The notes beneath the pieces are model-generated. The model was not told where the DNA came from. It searched no databases and saw only the letters and a list, made by a program, of their open reading frames with translations. Below, one piece after another: positions 23,911 to 31,303 of a DNA stretch of 31,776 nucleotides. The position numbers and the translations under genes were made by a program. Source of the stretch: BTRG01 sp036986275 (GTDB taxonomy: Bacteria > Pseudomonadota > Gammaproteobacteria > Acidiferrobacterales > SZUA-150); NCBI GenBank assembly GCA_036986275.1, contig BTRG01000024.1, positions 1-31,776 of the forward strand. Direction: 5' to 3'. Each line of letters begins with the position of its first letter. The first letter of the stretch is position 1.

Positions 23911-25056
23911 ATGACCTGGGTGAATATTGCGGGCATGGGCGCCGTCTGCTGTTATGGTAACAACAATAAAGGACTGGTCCGCGCCTTAAAAGAAAACCGA
24001 CCGGGAATACAACCCCTCACCCACCTCACGCTACCGTTTGATAATGTCCCGCCGCTGAATCCGACAGACATCACACCCTATGGCGAGGGCGGCAAGGCCA
24101 TGGACGCCATGATGCTGGATGCCTGCCATCAGGCCTTGCATAACGCCAGTTATGATACCGTACCCGAAGGCACAGCCCTGATCATAGGCACCTCAAACTT
24201 TATGTTTTTCGGTGAGGCCGTGAATCGCTATGACTACCGGCGCGACCCCAACTCCGCCATGCTCGCACCTAACAGCTCCGGCGATGTTACACAACACCTG
24301 GCCAAGGCAATGGGCATCACCGGTCCGGCCTACACGATACATACAGCCTGCTCGTCCAGCGCCAATGCACTGATACGCGCCCGGGAAATGATCATGCGCG
24401 ATGAGGCCGAGCATATACTAGTGTTAGGCGCTGAAGGTTTCAGCACGATAGCCCTCAGTGGTTTTCATTCCATGATGCTAATGGACCCGAATGGTTGCAG
24501 GCCCTTTGATGTAAATCGCAATGGCCTGCAACTGGGTGAGGCCTTTGCTGCGGTCCTGCTGGAAAAACACGTCAGCAAACAAGCGCATGGTTTCTATCTC
24601 AACGGCGGCGCCAATCAATGTGATATACACCATGTCACCAGCGCCAGCCCCGATGGCAAGGCCATGCACACGGTAACGCTCAAGGCCTTGCATGATGCTG
24701 GTGTAAGCACACAGGATATCACCGCTATCAAGGCACACGGTACCGGCAGTATCGATAACGATACTGCTGAGGCTGCTGCCTTAAATATCTTGTTTAACCG
24801 GAACCTGCCTCCTGTCACTGTCTTAAAGCGCTACCTTGGTCACACCCTGGGTGCTTGCGGTACTTTGGAAACCACTGCCCTGCTCGGTTGCATAAAAGAA
24901 GGCTTCCTACCCGCTACGCTGGGCTTTCAGGATATCGATCCCGGATTAAATGTAACGCCTATTACTGAAAACGTGGCTACTGGTGGTGGTAACTACTTAT
25001 TAACTTTCTTTGGCTTTGGCGGTAACTATGCCGCCCTGGTGGTGGGCTGTGATTAG
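23911..25056 (+). CDS. Beta-ketoacyl-ACP synthase, second copy
   Basis: This 381-residue active ketosynthase has Cys147 in IHTACSSSANALIRA, His276 in KAHGTGSIDND, and Lys306 and His311 in LKRYLGHTLGACGTLE. It is clearly different in sequence from the ketosynthase at 15504, so it is not a recent duplication. It may act as the starter or a dedicated elongation enzyme, like ApeR-type enzymes. Its stop codon overlaps the start of the next, Cys-less gene by 8 nt (GTGATTAG), as expected for a KS/CLF heterodimer. Confidence 0.92.
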   Translation: MTWVNIAGMGAVCCYGNNNKGLVRALKENRPGIQPLTHLTLPFDNVPPLNPTDITPYGEGGKAMDAMMLDACHQALHNASYDTVPEGTALIIGTSNFMFFGEAVNRYDYRRDPNSAMLAPNSSGDVTQHLAKAMGITGPAYTIHTACSSSANALIRAREMIMRDEAEHILVLGAEGFSTIALSGFHSMMLMDPNGCRPFDVNRNGLQLGEAFAAVLLEKHVSKQAHGFYLNGGANQCDIHHVTSASPDGKAMHTVTLKALHDAGVSTQDITAIKAHGTGSIDNDTAEAAALNILFNRNLPPVTVLKRYLGHTLGACGTLETTALLGCIKEGFLPATLGFQDIDPGLNVTPITENVATGGGNYLLTFFGFGGNYAALVVGCD

Positions 25057-26002
25057 TGCTCCCCGTATATATATCCATGCTACGGCGGCCATAGGACCGC
25101 ATGGCGATACCTGTACCAGTGAACGCAAGGCTGTTACGTCCGATGAGCCCAAACAGGACTTAAAGCCGCTGATTAAAGAACTGGTGGGCCAGCCTTTGCG
25201 TCAGGCTTCGCACCTGGTCAGTCTTGCTGTCTGCGGTGCACTGTTGTGTCGCAAGCAAAACAACCCGCCACTGGATAGAACCACTGGTATTTATGTCGCA
25301 ACAGGTTTGGGGGAACTGGAAAAAGCTAACGCCCTATTTTACCAAGTCATGCCGCCCAGGAATGGCCTAGCCTCGCCCTTTGATTTTATCAATGCGGCCA
25401 TCAACATGGCTGCCTTCTATTGCGCCAAGGTGCTGGACCTCGAATCCCGCAACCTCACGTTTAGCCACAACGAGTTCTCCTTTGAAGTGGCCCTGGAAAC
25501 AGCTATCAGCGACCTGCGCGCCGGCATCATCCCTGCCGCCCTGGTAGGCGGTGTCGACGAACGCTCCTATCCACGCAGCTATCATGAGGAACGCATGCCG
25601 CTCAACAAAGACCAGTTCATGGGTGAGGGCAGTGGCTGGTTGTTACTAGATACCAGTCCTGAAGGTGCGCGGGGGGAGATACTGGAAGTCGCACGATTTG
25701 ATAGGGGTGATGCCAACAACGCAATAGCTGAATTATTAAAGCAACACAGAATGAATCCTGCTCAGGTCACACTGCTGCCGGGTACGGGATTAAACTCAGA
25801 CGAGACCGAAACACTAATGAAAGTAACCGGGGTTACCAGGAAACACGAATATATTAATAATTGTGGCGTGTTCTATACAGCCGTGTCGTTTGGTCTGACA
25901 CATTTTTGTGAACAAAAACAGGCAGGCGTCCGATATGCCTTGCATGTAAATCATGATAATTCTGGATCATTCATAATTGTGCTTGCATCGACCTCAAGCT
26001 GA
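25049..26002 (+). CDS. Cys-less ketosynthase partner (CLF-like), second copy
   Basis: This 317-residue thiolase-fold protein has recognisable ketosynthase segments (TGIYVATGLGELEKA, IPAALVGGVDERSYP, NNCGVFYTAVSFGLTHF) but no nucleophile: the active-site position reads LTFSHNEFSFEVALE. That makes it a chain-length-factor-like partner of the upstream ketosynthase. I chose the GTG at 25049 because the longer in-frame start at 25010 reads through the conserved end of the ketosynthase in another frame. It is more diverged than the CLF at 14697, and its family is uncertain. Confidence 0.8.
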   Translation: MISAPRIYIHATAAIGPHGDTCTSERKAVTSDEPKQDLKPLIKELVGQPLRQASHLVSLAVCGALLCRKQNNPPLDRTTGIYVATGLGELEKANALFYQVMPPRNGLASPFDFINAAINMAAFYCAKVLDLESRNLTFSHNEFSFEVALETAISDLRAGIIPAALVGGVDERSYPRSYHEERMPLNKDQFMGEGSGWLLLDTSPEGARGEILEVARFDRGDANNAIAELLKQHRMNPAQVTLLPGTGLNSDETETLMKVTGVTRKHEYINNCGVFYTAVSFGLTHFCEQKQAGVRYALHVNHDNSGSFIIVLASTSS

Positions 26003-26058
26003 TTTCTACAGGATGGCACGTCTGGCCTGTCCATTCTCCTGGCAATATCTGCAAACGG

Positions 26059-26556
26059 TTATGGTAGGCGACGCTGTTCTGAAAGAAAATCGTTTACCAT
26101 TCGTTCCGTAATAACCATAGGACCAAAGTTATGGCCCTGTAATGCTTTTGTAGTGAAACGTTTTACTTCCGCCAGCTCATGGTTCAGTTTTACCTCACCT
26201 GTCACCCGCACAGCATAGGCAATTAACAGCTGGTTCTTGGCGCTAAAATTATAATGGCCGATAAATTCTACCGCTTCGGCATCCAGGCCCAGCTCTTCCT
26301 TGGTTTCTCTTGCTACCGCCTGTTCCGGGGTTTCACCCGCCTCGAGATAGCCGGTGATCAGGGAAAACATGCCTTGTGGCCACCTGGCATTGCGGGCCAG
26401 TATATACTCCCCCTCATGTTCCACCAGGGCAGCGACGACCGGCACAGGGTTGTTCCACTGCACAAAATTACAGTCGGGGCTGACACACACCTTGCGCTCA
26501 GCACCATCTATAGTTTGCTCCTCAAGAGCTCTGGCACACTGTGGGCAGAATTTCAT
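26059..26556 (-). CDS. NUDIX hydrolase with N-terminal zinc ribbon (NudC-like)
   Basis: This 165-residue protein has four zinc-ligand cysteines (Cys4, Cys7, Cys24, Cys29) and a complete Nudix box GYLEAGETPEQAVARETKEE followed by LGLD (about 69-92). This zinc ribbon plus Nudix layout is that of short NudC/YjaD-related enzymes that hydrolyse NAD(H) or nucleoside diphosphate derivatives. The N-terminal domain of full-length NudC is absent, so the substrate is open. It is convergent with the polyene arm and probably not part of it. Confidence 0.92.
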   Translation of the reverse strand: MKFCPQCARALEEQTIDGAERKVCVSPDCNFVQWNNPVPVVAALVEHEGEYILARNARWPQGMFSLITGYLEAGETPEQAVARETKEELGLDAEAVEFIGHYNFSAKNQLLIAYAVRVTGEVKLNHELAEVKRFTTKALQGHNFGPMVITERMVNDFLSEQRRLP

Positions 26557-26649
26557 TTGAAAATATATTAACCGTTAGCCATGCCCAAAGCCATTGCCAT
26601 CTGGCGTTTCCGACTTCCTTCTGCGTTCACGTCGCCGCCACTGAGGACG

Positions 26650-26676
26650 GCTTTAAGGGCTCTGCTCCCTTTAAGC
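26650..26676 (-). repeat. Perfect 10-bp hairpin at the cNMP gene stop
   Basis: GCTTTAAGGG (26650-26659) pairs with CCCTTTAAGC (26667-26676) around a 7-nt loop and covers the stop codon (26671-26673). There is no T run after it, so it may protect the message end or work as a weak terminator of the motor-like operon. Confidence 0.5.
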
Positions 26677-27135
26677 ACTCTTAACTAATCGCTCGTGCAT
26701 TTTTGCAATAGTGAGGTTGGATTTCTGCAGCCTTTTGGTTAGCATTCGCGACAGATTGAGCATGATTATTGCGAAAATTCTAGGTTGTTTTTCATACAAT
26801 GAGAAAATCGAGTCCTGATCAATGACCAACAAATCAACATTTCCCGAGGCAATAATATTAGTCATACGCTTGCTTTCATGGGTGAGCACCGTTTCTCCCA
26901 GTGCCTCACCTTTGTTTATTACCATGATCTCTATTTCTCGCCCGTCCACGTTCTTGGTAAGGCGTACTTTTCCGGTCAGTACCACATAGAAGTCACGACC
27001 AAAATCATCTTCTTTGAAGATTACCTCACCATCCTCAAAGCTTTCGACAAAGCAGCTCTTGACAACAAATTCAATTTCGTCATCGAGAAGCTCGAAGAAC
27101 AAAAAACATCGCTTGATTTGATCGATGGCGGCCAT
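26671..27135 (-). CDS. Stand-alone cyclic-nucleotide-binding domain protein
   Basis: This 154-residue cNMP-binding domain (Crp/PKA-R fold) has the segments VVKSCFVESFEDGEVIFKEDD, DFYVVLTGKVRLTK and the phosphate-binding-cassette region GEALGETVLTHESKRMTNII (Gly-Glu, and Arg before the Thr). A C-terminal helix follows (FAIIMLNLSRMLTKRLQKSN), but there is no DNA-binding helix-turn-helix and no enzyme domain. It therefore probably regulates another protein. Its start lies 2 nt after the stop of the MotA-like gene, which makes that channel the obvious target (inference). Whether it binds cAMP, cGMP or another nucleotide cannot be told by eye. Confidence 0.88.
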   Translation of the reverse strand: MAAIDQIKRCFLFFELLDDEIEFVVKSCFVESFEDGEVIFKEDDFGRDFYVVLTGKVRLTKNVDGREIEIMVINKGEALGETVLTHESKRMTNIIASGNVDLLVIDQDSIFSLYEKQPRIFAIIMLNLSRMLTKRLQKSNLTIAKMHERLVKSA

Positions 27136-27137
27136 TG

Positions 27138-28247
27138 TTAGGCGGCCTTTCTTGTTTTCGTACGGGCCTTTGTTGTTTTAGGACGAGCCTTTGTTGCTTT
27201 CGCACGAGTCTTTGTTGTTTTTGTTGCTTTCGTACGAGTCTTTGTTGCTGTCTTTGATTGGATCTGGCTTTTATTCGAAGCGGGTTTGCTGAAGTTCTTG
27301 TTGATATTTTCAAGCAAATCGATCATTTTGGTATAGACTTTGGTTTTCTGTTTACCGCCCTTGCCGCTTGAAACGATATCTGATGAAGGATCGTCGATTT
27401 TCTCGTCAATATTCTCCAGTAAAACAACCATTTGGGAAAAGGCCTCGGATTGCTTGTTGTCACCTCTGCCACCATGGACAAAATACCAAAGGTACTCGAG
27501 GCTATCTTCCAATCCGCGGGCAATAGAGTTTCGGATCGTGCTTATAGGGAAGAGTGTATTGAGCAAACTAATTATAAGCGAAAAAACGATACCAGCAATC
27601 GACGTGCGCATTGCAAACGAGACATCTTTAACAAAGAGTGAAAGCACACTTGAAGAATTGGATATATTATTAAAATCAATCTCCGCGATCTGTGGCAACG
27701 CATTGGTTATTCCAACAAAGGTGCCAAAAATCCCGATTACAATAAAGATTCCTGGGAGTACATCGATCATACGAATCACGCTGTCAATGGGAAACAGGCC
27801 ATGCAAATTGACCCAATGATCATCCTTACCCATGACTCTATCAGCGAGTTGCTCGAAACTGGGTTTTTGTTTGGCCTTGAACGCATTGGTTTCACTCTTC
27901 AAACTATGAATGAGACTCTGGCTGCCTCCAGCATAATCACGCACCGACCTTATCTTGCGACTGGACTTGTCTTTATCAGACTTCATCACACGCACGCTGC
28001 GGCTCGGGAGGTTTGTGGCAACTTCATCTAAGAGGTCTTCAACATATTCTTCGATATCATCGATTCCGATTTTACCTATATCATCCCTTTCTACTCGCTT
28101 TTCTATTTCTCTAGTAAAAGTAGAGTAATACAGTTGATCGTCTTTGCTTGCCCGATGGGACAAGAATCGAAGACCAAGCGCGATAATCAAGATAACCAAC
28201 ATCGTATCGATGAGGTATTTGGAGCTGGCAATCATTAGAAATTCCAT
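27138..28247 (-). CDS. MotA/TolQ/ExbB-type proton-channel protein with Lys/Arg-rich tail
   Basis: This 369-residue inner-membrane protein has helix 1 at about 12-29, a cytoplasmic domain of about 130 residues, and helix 2 at about 163-184 with the family motif VIGIFGTFVGITNALP. Helix 3 (about 214-233, TSIAGIVFSLIISLLN) is followed by a cytoplasmic C-terminus. After helix 3 come two related segments (FSQMVVLLENI at 270 and YTKMIDLLENI at 305), then a tail (about 328-369) made almost only of Lys, Arg, Thr and Ala, encoded by 21-nt repeats. The family forms pentamers around a MotB/ExbD dimer and uses proton flow. Its partner is the upstream gene. The basic tail resembles histone-H1-like DNA-binding tails. 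GAGGG lies 9 nt before the ATG. Confidence 0.88.
   Translation of the reverse strand: MEFLMIASSKYLIDTMLVILIIALGLRFLSHRASKDDQLYYSTFTREIEKRVERDDIGKIGIDDIEEYVEDLLDEVATNLPSRSVRVMKSDKDKSSRKIRSVRDYAGGSQSLIHSLKSETNAFKAKQKPSFEQLADRVMGKDDHWVNLHGLFPIDSVIRMIDVLPGIFIVIGIFGTFVGITNALPQIAEIDFNNISNSSSVLSLFVKDVSFAMRTSIAGIVFSLIISLLNTLFPISTIRNSIARGLEDSLEYLWYFVHGGRGDNKQSEAFSQMVVLLENIDEKIDDPSSDIVSSGKGGKQKTKVYTKMIDLLENINKNFSKPASNKSQIQSKTATKTRTKATKTTKTRAKATKARPKTTKARTKTRKAA
27160..27252 (-). repeat. 21-nt coding minisatellite for the basic tail
   Basis: Four units of 21 nt start at 27160, 27181, 27202 and 27232; the last two are separated by a 9-nt partial unit. Each unit is about G(T/G/C)ACG(A/G)G(T/C)CTTTGTTG followed by TTTTA or CTTTC. 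The period of seven codons keeps the frame, so the tail can change length by slippage without breaking the gene. Confidence 0.8.
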
Positions 28248-28318
28248 GACTAATTTCCCTCTGTTAACTCGTTAATTGCATTTCTTGCATGTTTTGTATT
28301 TATATGTTCATTTTAAAA

Positions 28319-31258
28319 TTAATTGAGCATGTAATTGAACCTGCTGAGAAACTTACTAATTAGGCTATTTCCTTCCAAATCTGAAGTTGCCCTACCTTCG
28401 TTCATTGCTGGTGTTATATTCTCTACTAGTCTTTCAGTATTTGCATATTCATTGGCTAGTGAGAAACTGATCTCAACACGTCGTGAACGCCGGCAACTGT
28501 ATATTCCACACTTTCTATTTTCCTTGTTTTCACCTTCTTCCATAACAAGCGAATGCATGAAGCTTTTACCTGATGCCTTGGATCTTCTACGCAAGATGGC
28601 CTTGAATTTGTAATCGCCTATCTTGTTGCCGAGTATATACTTGGTAATCTGGATCGCACGATTGGCGCTCAAAGTAAGGTTGTATGCATAGGCTTTATGC
28701 GATGCGGTTTCCGGATCGACATACTTGGATAAATAGTAAGGGCTGGCATGTCCAACGATGTTTACCGCGGAAATATTGCGCCTAATTTGTGGATCCTTGA
28801 ATAGCTCATCTGTATAGGCCGGAATAATCAGGTTGAGTTTATTTTTAATTTTCCCTCTCAACTGATAGCTATCATGAAGGAATAAAAATGCCTCATCCAA
28901 AAGTAGTATAATACTTCCCGTGTTTTCATCTGTGATAACATCGATGCCCATATCCTTGAATCGCTTGGCAAGATTGGCGGCGATTGTACTGCGCATACCG
29001 CCGTTAGGAGTACTCACTTTGTAAACGTATGGCTGAGCGGCCTTGAGGCGCGCATTGTCGTCCAGTGCTACTGCAAGCTGTTGGGATTTATTGTCAAGGT
29101 CATTCTTCAGGCCACGAATTACGTCAGCAAGCTTCCTGGACTTGTCTTTATCTGACTGAAGTGCATCCTGTAGAACGTTGGCCTTTTCATTCATTTTCAC
29201 CAGGCCGTCTTCAAGATAATCTTTAGCAGTCGTGAGTGTTGCTATTTCATTTTCTTTATCTCTAAGTTGATTCTCCAGGCCGAGTTTCTTTTTTTCCAGC
29301 TTATCTGTTTCGCCCTTGGCCTGCGCCAATTCGCCTTCAAGGGCTTTGGATCTTGCCTTCATTCCAGCCCGCTCATTTTCAAGCGCGTCCTTTTCCGCCA
29401 AGAGTCCGCCTAATTCATTGCCTCTACCTTTTAATTTGTTTTTCAGGCCGTGTTTCTGTCTTTTCAGATCGGCTACATTGCCTTGCGCCAATTTCAGCTG
29501 ACCTTCAAGGGCGTTAGCTTTCCCTTTCATTCTTGCCAATTCGGCTTCAAGCAAATCCTTCTCAGCGGAAAGGCCTTTCATTTTATCGCCTCGACCCTTA
29601 AATTTGTTCTCCAGACCGAGTCGCTGTTTTCCCAGCCCGGCAATTGTACTTTTTGCATTCTGGAGTTTGTCTCCGAGGGCATTGGCTTTTGCCTCCATGG
29701 CACCCAGCTCTTTTTCAAGGGTGCCCTTTTCAGCCGAGAGCCCGGCAAGTTCATTACCTTTGGCTTTTAATTGGTGTTCCAATTTAACCTTTTGTTTCTT
29801 CAACTCCTTCGAGCCGCCCTTGGCGGACGCCAGTTCACTTTTCAGCGTATTGGCTCTTGTCCTCATCTTAGCCAGCTGCTTTTCAAGCATATCTTTCTTG
29901 TTTGAGAGCCCTGCCAAGTGATCACCCTTACGCTTTAATTGGTATTTCAATTTAAGTTTTTCTTTTGTCAGCTCTCTGGAGTTCGAGTTTGCCAGCGCCA
30001 ATTTATTTTTAAGAGAATTGGCCTGGGTCTCCATTTCTGATAGCTGTTCCTCAAGCCGTCCTTTTACGCCAATGAGCCCATCAATCTCACCTGATTTATT
30101 CTTGAGTCGCGCTTCCATCTCACGCTGTAGCTTGGCCAAGTCTGAAGACTTTAGCTTTTCCGCCTCGAGCTTCTGGTTAAGTAAGGTGGTTTCCTGGTTC
30201 AGCGAAGCGACTCGCTGCTCGGCCTGATTTTTTTCGGCCGCCAGGCTGGCAAGATGTTGTTTTAGTTTTTTAATTTGATTGTTGGTGTTTGCTATTTTTT
30301 CAGATTTCACCTTCAGCTGAGATTTTGTATTCTCCAGGTTTTTTGACAAGCCAACCCTGAACATCGCCAGGCGTTCGATTTCCTTGGCGGCAAGCCGGCG
30401 CTCCTCGGCCGATTGCCGTTCTGCGGCAACGATTTTCTGCTGCAATGCCGTTTTGCGTTTTTCCAGCTCCCTAATTTGTGAATTCTTTGAATTTCGGTCT
30501 TTATTGACAGCTGCGATTTTCTTCACGAGCTTTTGCTCAGTTTTTTTACCTTCTTCAGCTAACTGTTGCTTGCTTTTTTGTAACTGGGCGATCTTCGAGT
30601 TTTGGCTATTAACAGACTTTTCCAGATTGTTGATCTGTCGTTTCAATCCAGACTCTGCCTGCTCTTTGGCTTTTGCAAGTTCATTCATATTTTTGCCGGT
30701 TTCCTTTAATTGGGAACCGAGCTTATTGACCTCTGTGGTTAGGGCCTGCTTGCTTCGAATCACACCGTTGAGTTCATCCCCCACTTTGCTGAGTTGAACT
30801 TCCAGATTCTGGATGGTTTTCGCCTGCTTGTTAGATTCTACTTTTTTAGATTGGAGTTTTTTACTTACCTTGCTCAGAAGGACACTTCGCTTGGCCTGTT
30901 CTTTTAACAGGGATTCCACTTCCTCCTTATGGTTATCTATATTTTTAACCAGCTCGTTGAGCTCTTGGGTTCGCTGGTTGATCGTTTCCTGAACTTGCTT
31001 GATGTTCGTGATGGTGTTTTTGACTTTGTCGGTTTTCTCGTCAACTTTTGCTTGGATGGACTCGGGAATTTCCCCTTCGAGATATTTATTCTGTGCTTCT
31101 TTGGTATTAATGGTTTCGATAGTCGCCAGAGTGAGCTTCAAGATGGCTATTACGAACATAACCAGAAATATCACTGACATCGTGGTCGACAAATCACTAA
31201 AGGACGTCCAGACGCTGCCGCCTGCCCTGTCTTCTGCTAATTGAGTCTTTCTAGCCAT
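28319..31258 (-). CDS. MotB/OmpA-like protein with giant coiled coil
   Basis: This 979-residue protein has one N-terminal membrane helix (about 27-47) preceded by SVWTSFSDLSTTMSVIF, in which Asp22 aligns with the proton-carrying Asp of MotB (FADLMT). A near-unbroken heptad coiled coil covers about 55-740. Within it, residues 338-729 are seven tandem repeats of exactly 56 residues. The C-terminal domain (about 745-945) is OmpA/MotB-like: NIVGHAS, the motif NLTLSANRAIQITKYIL and RRSRRVEISF. MotB and ZorB are only about 250-310 residues, so this is three times larger because of the coiled coil. It is first in the operon with the MotA-like and cNMP genes. CAGGG precedes the ATG by 9-10 nt. Confidence 0.88.
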   Translation of the reverse strand: MARKTQLAEDRAGGSVWTSFSDLSTTMSVIFLVMFVIAILKLTLATIETINTKEAQNKYLEGEIPESIQAKVDEKTDKVKNTITNIKQVQETINQRTQELNELVKNIDNHKEEVESLLKEQAKRSVLLSKVSKKLQSKKVESNKQAKTIQNLEVQLSKVGDELNGVIRSKQALTTEVNKLGSQLKETGKNMNELAKAKEQAESGLKRQINNLEKSVNSQNSKIAQLQKSKQQLAEEGKKTEQKLVKKIAAVNKDRNSKNSQIRELEKRKTALQQKIVAAERQSAEERRLAAKEIERLAMFRVGLSKNLENTKSQLKVKSEKIANTNNQIKKLKQHLASLAAEKNQAEQRVASLNQETTLLNQKLEAEKLKSSDLAKLQREMEARLKNKSGEIDGLIGVKGRLEEQLSEMETQANSLKNKLALANSNSRELTKEKLKLKYQLKRKGDHLAGLSNKKDMLEKQLAKMRTRANTLKSELASAKGGSKELKKQKVKLEHQLKAKGNELAGLSAEKGTLEKELGAMEAKANALGDKLQNAKSTIAGLGKQRLGLENKFKGRGDKMKGLSAEKDLLEAELARMKGKANALEGQLKLAQGNVADLKRQKHGLKNKLKGRGNELGGLLAEKDALENERAGMKARSKALEGELAQAKGETDKLEKKKLGLENQLRDKENEIATLTTAKDYLEDGLVKMNEKANVLQDALQSDKDKSRKLADVIRGLKNDLDNKSQQLAVALDDNARLKAAQPYVYKVSTPNGGMRSTIAANLAKRFKDMGIDVITDENTGSIILLLDEAFLFLHDSYQLRGKIKNKLNLIIPAYTDELFKDPQIRRNISAVNIVGHASPYYLSKYVDPETASHKAYAYNLTLSANRAIQITKYILGNKIGDYKFKAILRRRSKASGKSFMHSLVMEEGENKENRKCGIYSCRRSRRVEISFSLANEYANTERLVENITPAMNEGRATSDLEGNSLISKFLSRFNYMLN
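29072..30247 (-). repeat. Seven tandem 168-bp repeats (56 codons, 8 heptads each)
   Basis: The units start at residues 338, 394, 450, 506, 562, 618 and 674 with SLAAEKNQ, GLIGVKGR, GLSNKKDM, GLSAEKGT, GLSAEKDL, GLLAEKDA and TLTTAKDY. Each has the form (G/S/T)L..xK..LE..L..M...AN.L...L, then a Leu-rich stretch, and ends L(K/R)xKGxxLA. The spacing is exactly 56 residues without a single insertion. The middle units are the most alike and the outer ones more diverged, as expected for growth by unequal crossover. Confidence 0.92.
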
Positions 31259-31263
31259 CTGCT

Positions 31264-31293
31264 TTATCCCTGTATCAAGTTATCCCTGTATCA
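31264..31293. repeat. Two 14-bp direct repeats just upstream of the MotB-like gene
   Basis: TTATCCCTGTATCA occurs at 31264-31277 and 31280-31293, a 16-bp centre-to-centre distance, directly before the start codon at 31258. On the coding strand each reads TGATACAGGGATAA, so each copy offers an AGGG ribosome-site core. The pair could bind a regulator at the 5' end of the operon. Confidence 0.7.
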
Positions 31294-31303
31294 CGCTGGA
31301 TGT

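Noticed and set aside
27160..27252. A possible CRISPR-like array of 21-nt repeats.
   Set aside because: The repeats are coding, contiguous and without unique spacers. They are a minisatellite inside the channel gene.
27340..27819. A 159-codon frame opposite the MotA-like gene.
   Set aside because: It is a shadow of the coding strand with no start signal or family.
29072..30247. Interpreting the 168-bp repeats as an assembly artefact.
   Set aside because: The seven units differ from each other in sequence, so they are true diverged repeats, although the copy number should still be checked with long reads.
26671..31258. Calling this a Zorya defence system.
   Set aside because: The channel core fits, but the size relation of the two proteins is inverted and none of ZorC, ZorD or ZorE is adjacent. 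I report it as Zorya-like in its core only.
26671..31258. Calling the pair flagellar MotA/MotB.
   Set aside because: No flagellar or chemotaxis genes are near, the MotA-like protein has three rather than four clear membrane helices, and the MotB-like protein is three times too long.
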